Below, one piece after another: positions 5,786 to 5,967 of a DNA stretch of 5,967 nucleotides. The stretch comes from JBFIHZ01 sp041601535 (GTDB lineage Bacteria; Pseudomonadota; Gammaproteobacteria; Xanthomonadales; SZUA-36), in the NCBI GenBank assembly GCA_041601535.1, contig JBFIHZ010000271.1, positions 1 to 5,967 on the forward strand. Reading direction: 5' to 3'. The position numbers and the translations under genes are program-made. Each line of letters opens with the position of its first letter. The first letter of the stretch is position 1. The notes under the pieces were generated by a model, which worked only from the letters and a program-made list of their open reading frames with translations, was not told the DNA's origin and ran no database searches.

Positions 5786-5967
5786 TGCCGGTTACCAGGC
5801 GTTCCAGCACGCCGATGATCTGGTCGGTGGCTTTTTGAGCGCCGGTATAATCGCGCCGCGCCACCAGCCGGGCCATCTGCGCGTGCACGGTAATGGCGTC
5901 GGACAACTTGATTTGCTGGCGATGAAAATACCAGAAACGGCGGCTGTGGCTGCGCAAGGGCGCCAGC
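5769..5967 (-). CDS. GntR-family transcriptional regulator, C-terminal FCD domain end (5' partial)
   Basis: Sixty-five C-terminal residues are present; the N-terminal winged-helix DNA-binding part and most of the FCD domain lie beyond the right edge of the window. The visible helices SRRFWYFHRQQIKL and the run from DAITVHAQMA through RRDYTGAQKA match the last two helices of FCD ligand-binding domains: His28 (counting from the edge), Asp 11 residues on and Ala 15 on fall at the usual spacing. The position 22 residues after His28, normally the last metal-binding His, is Ile50. The gene ends 17 bases inside the oxidoreductase gene, a position typical of a local regulator of a hydroxyproline/D-amino-acid operon, probably answering to a pathway intermediate (inference). 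The TTG at 5957 is internal, not a start. The fragment is short, so family assignment is good but not certain. Confidence 0.68.
   Translation of the reverse strand, partial: LAPLRSHSRRFWYFHRQQIKLSDAITVHAQMARLVARRDYTGAQKATDQIIGVLERLVTGIDRIS

Overview
The window is a GC-rich (by eye about 60% or more), densely coding bacterial segment. Third-position G/C preference, Sec-type signal peptides on exported proteins and the protein families present fit a proteobacterium, most likely a gammaproteobacterium. This taxonomic call is an inference and is weak. No rRNA, tRNA, CRISPR array, insertion sequence or phage gene is visible, and no gap exceeds 100 bases.

Layout. Positions 1-900 (+) hold a seven-bladed beta-propeller protein of the virginiamycin B lyase / SMP-30-like class, missing only its N-terminus. 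It converges on a minus-strand series that fills the rest of the window. In transcription order, right to left, that series is: the C-terminal end of a GntR-family regulator with an FCD ligand-binding domain (5967-5769, partial); a DadA/HypO-like FAD-dependent D-amino-acid oxidoreductase (5785-4517); a hydroxyproline 2-epimerase / proline racemase family enzyme (4502-3456); a large exported DUF885 putative metallopeptidase (3388-1526); and a small exported His-rich DUF4399 protein (1432-929). An 11-bp perfect inverted repeat sits where the two transcription directions meet and probably acts as a terminator.

How the genes work together. The first three minus-strand genes are tightly packed: a 17-base overlap, then a 14-base gap (3 bases of which are an in-frame GTG before the ATG start if counted from the GTG, 11). 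They read as a regulator plus the first two steps of hydroxyproline catabolism: epimerisation of trans-4-hydroxy-L-proline to cis-4-hydroxy-D-proline, then FAD-dependent oxidation to the pyrroline. The later enzymes (a HypD-type deaminase and an alpha-ketoglutarate semialdehyde dehydrogenase) are not in the window and would be expected beyond its right edge or elsewhere. The exported DUF885 protein, 67 bases further on, could release amino acids or peptides outside the cytoplasm that feed this route; that is a hypothesis from position only. The DUF4399 protein has its own ribosome binding site behind a 93-base gap containing a hairpin, and may be a separate unit.

I do not see strong evidence for a wholly undescribed system. 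The points most worth a second look are the possible link between an exported peptidase and hydroxyproline use, the TTG-initiated overlapping oxidoreductase gene, loss of a usual FCD metal-ligand His in the regulator, and the hairpin that carries a stop codon in its loop.
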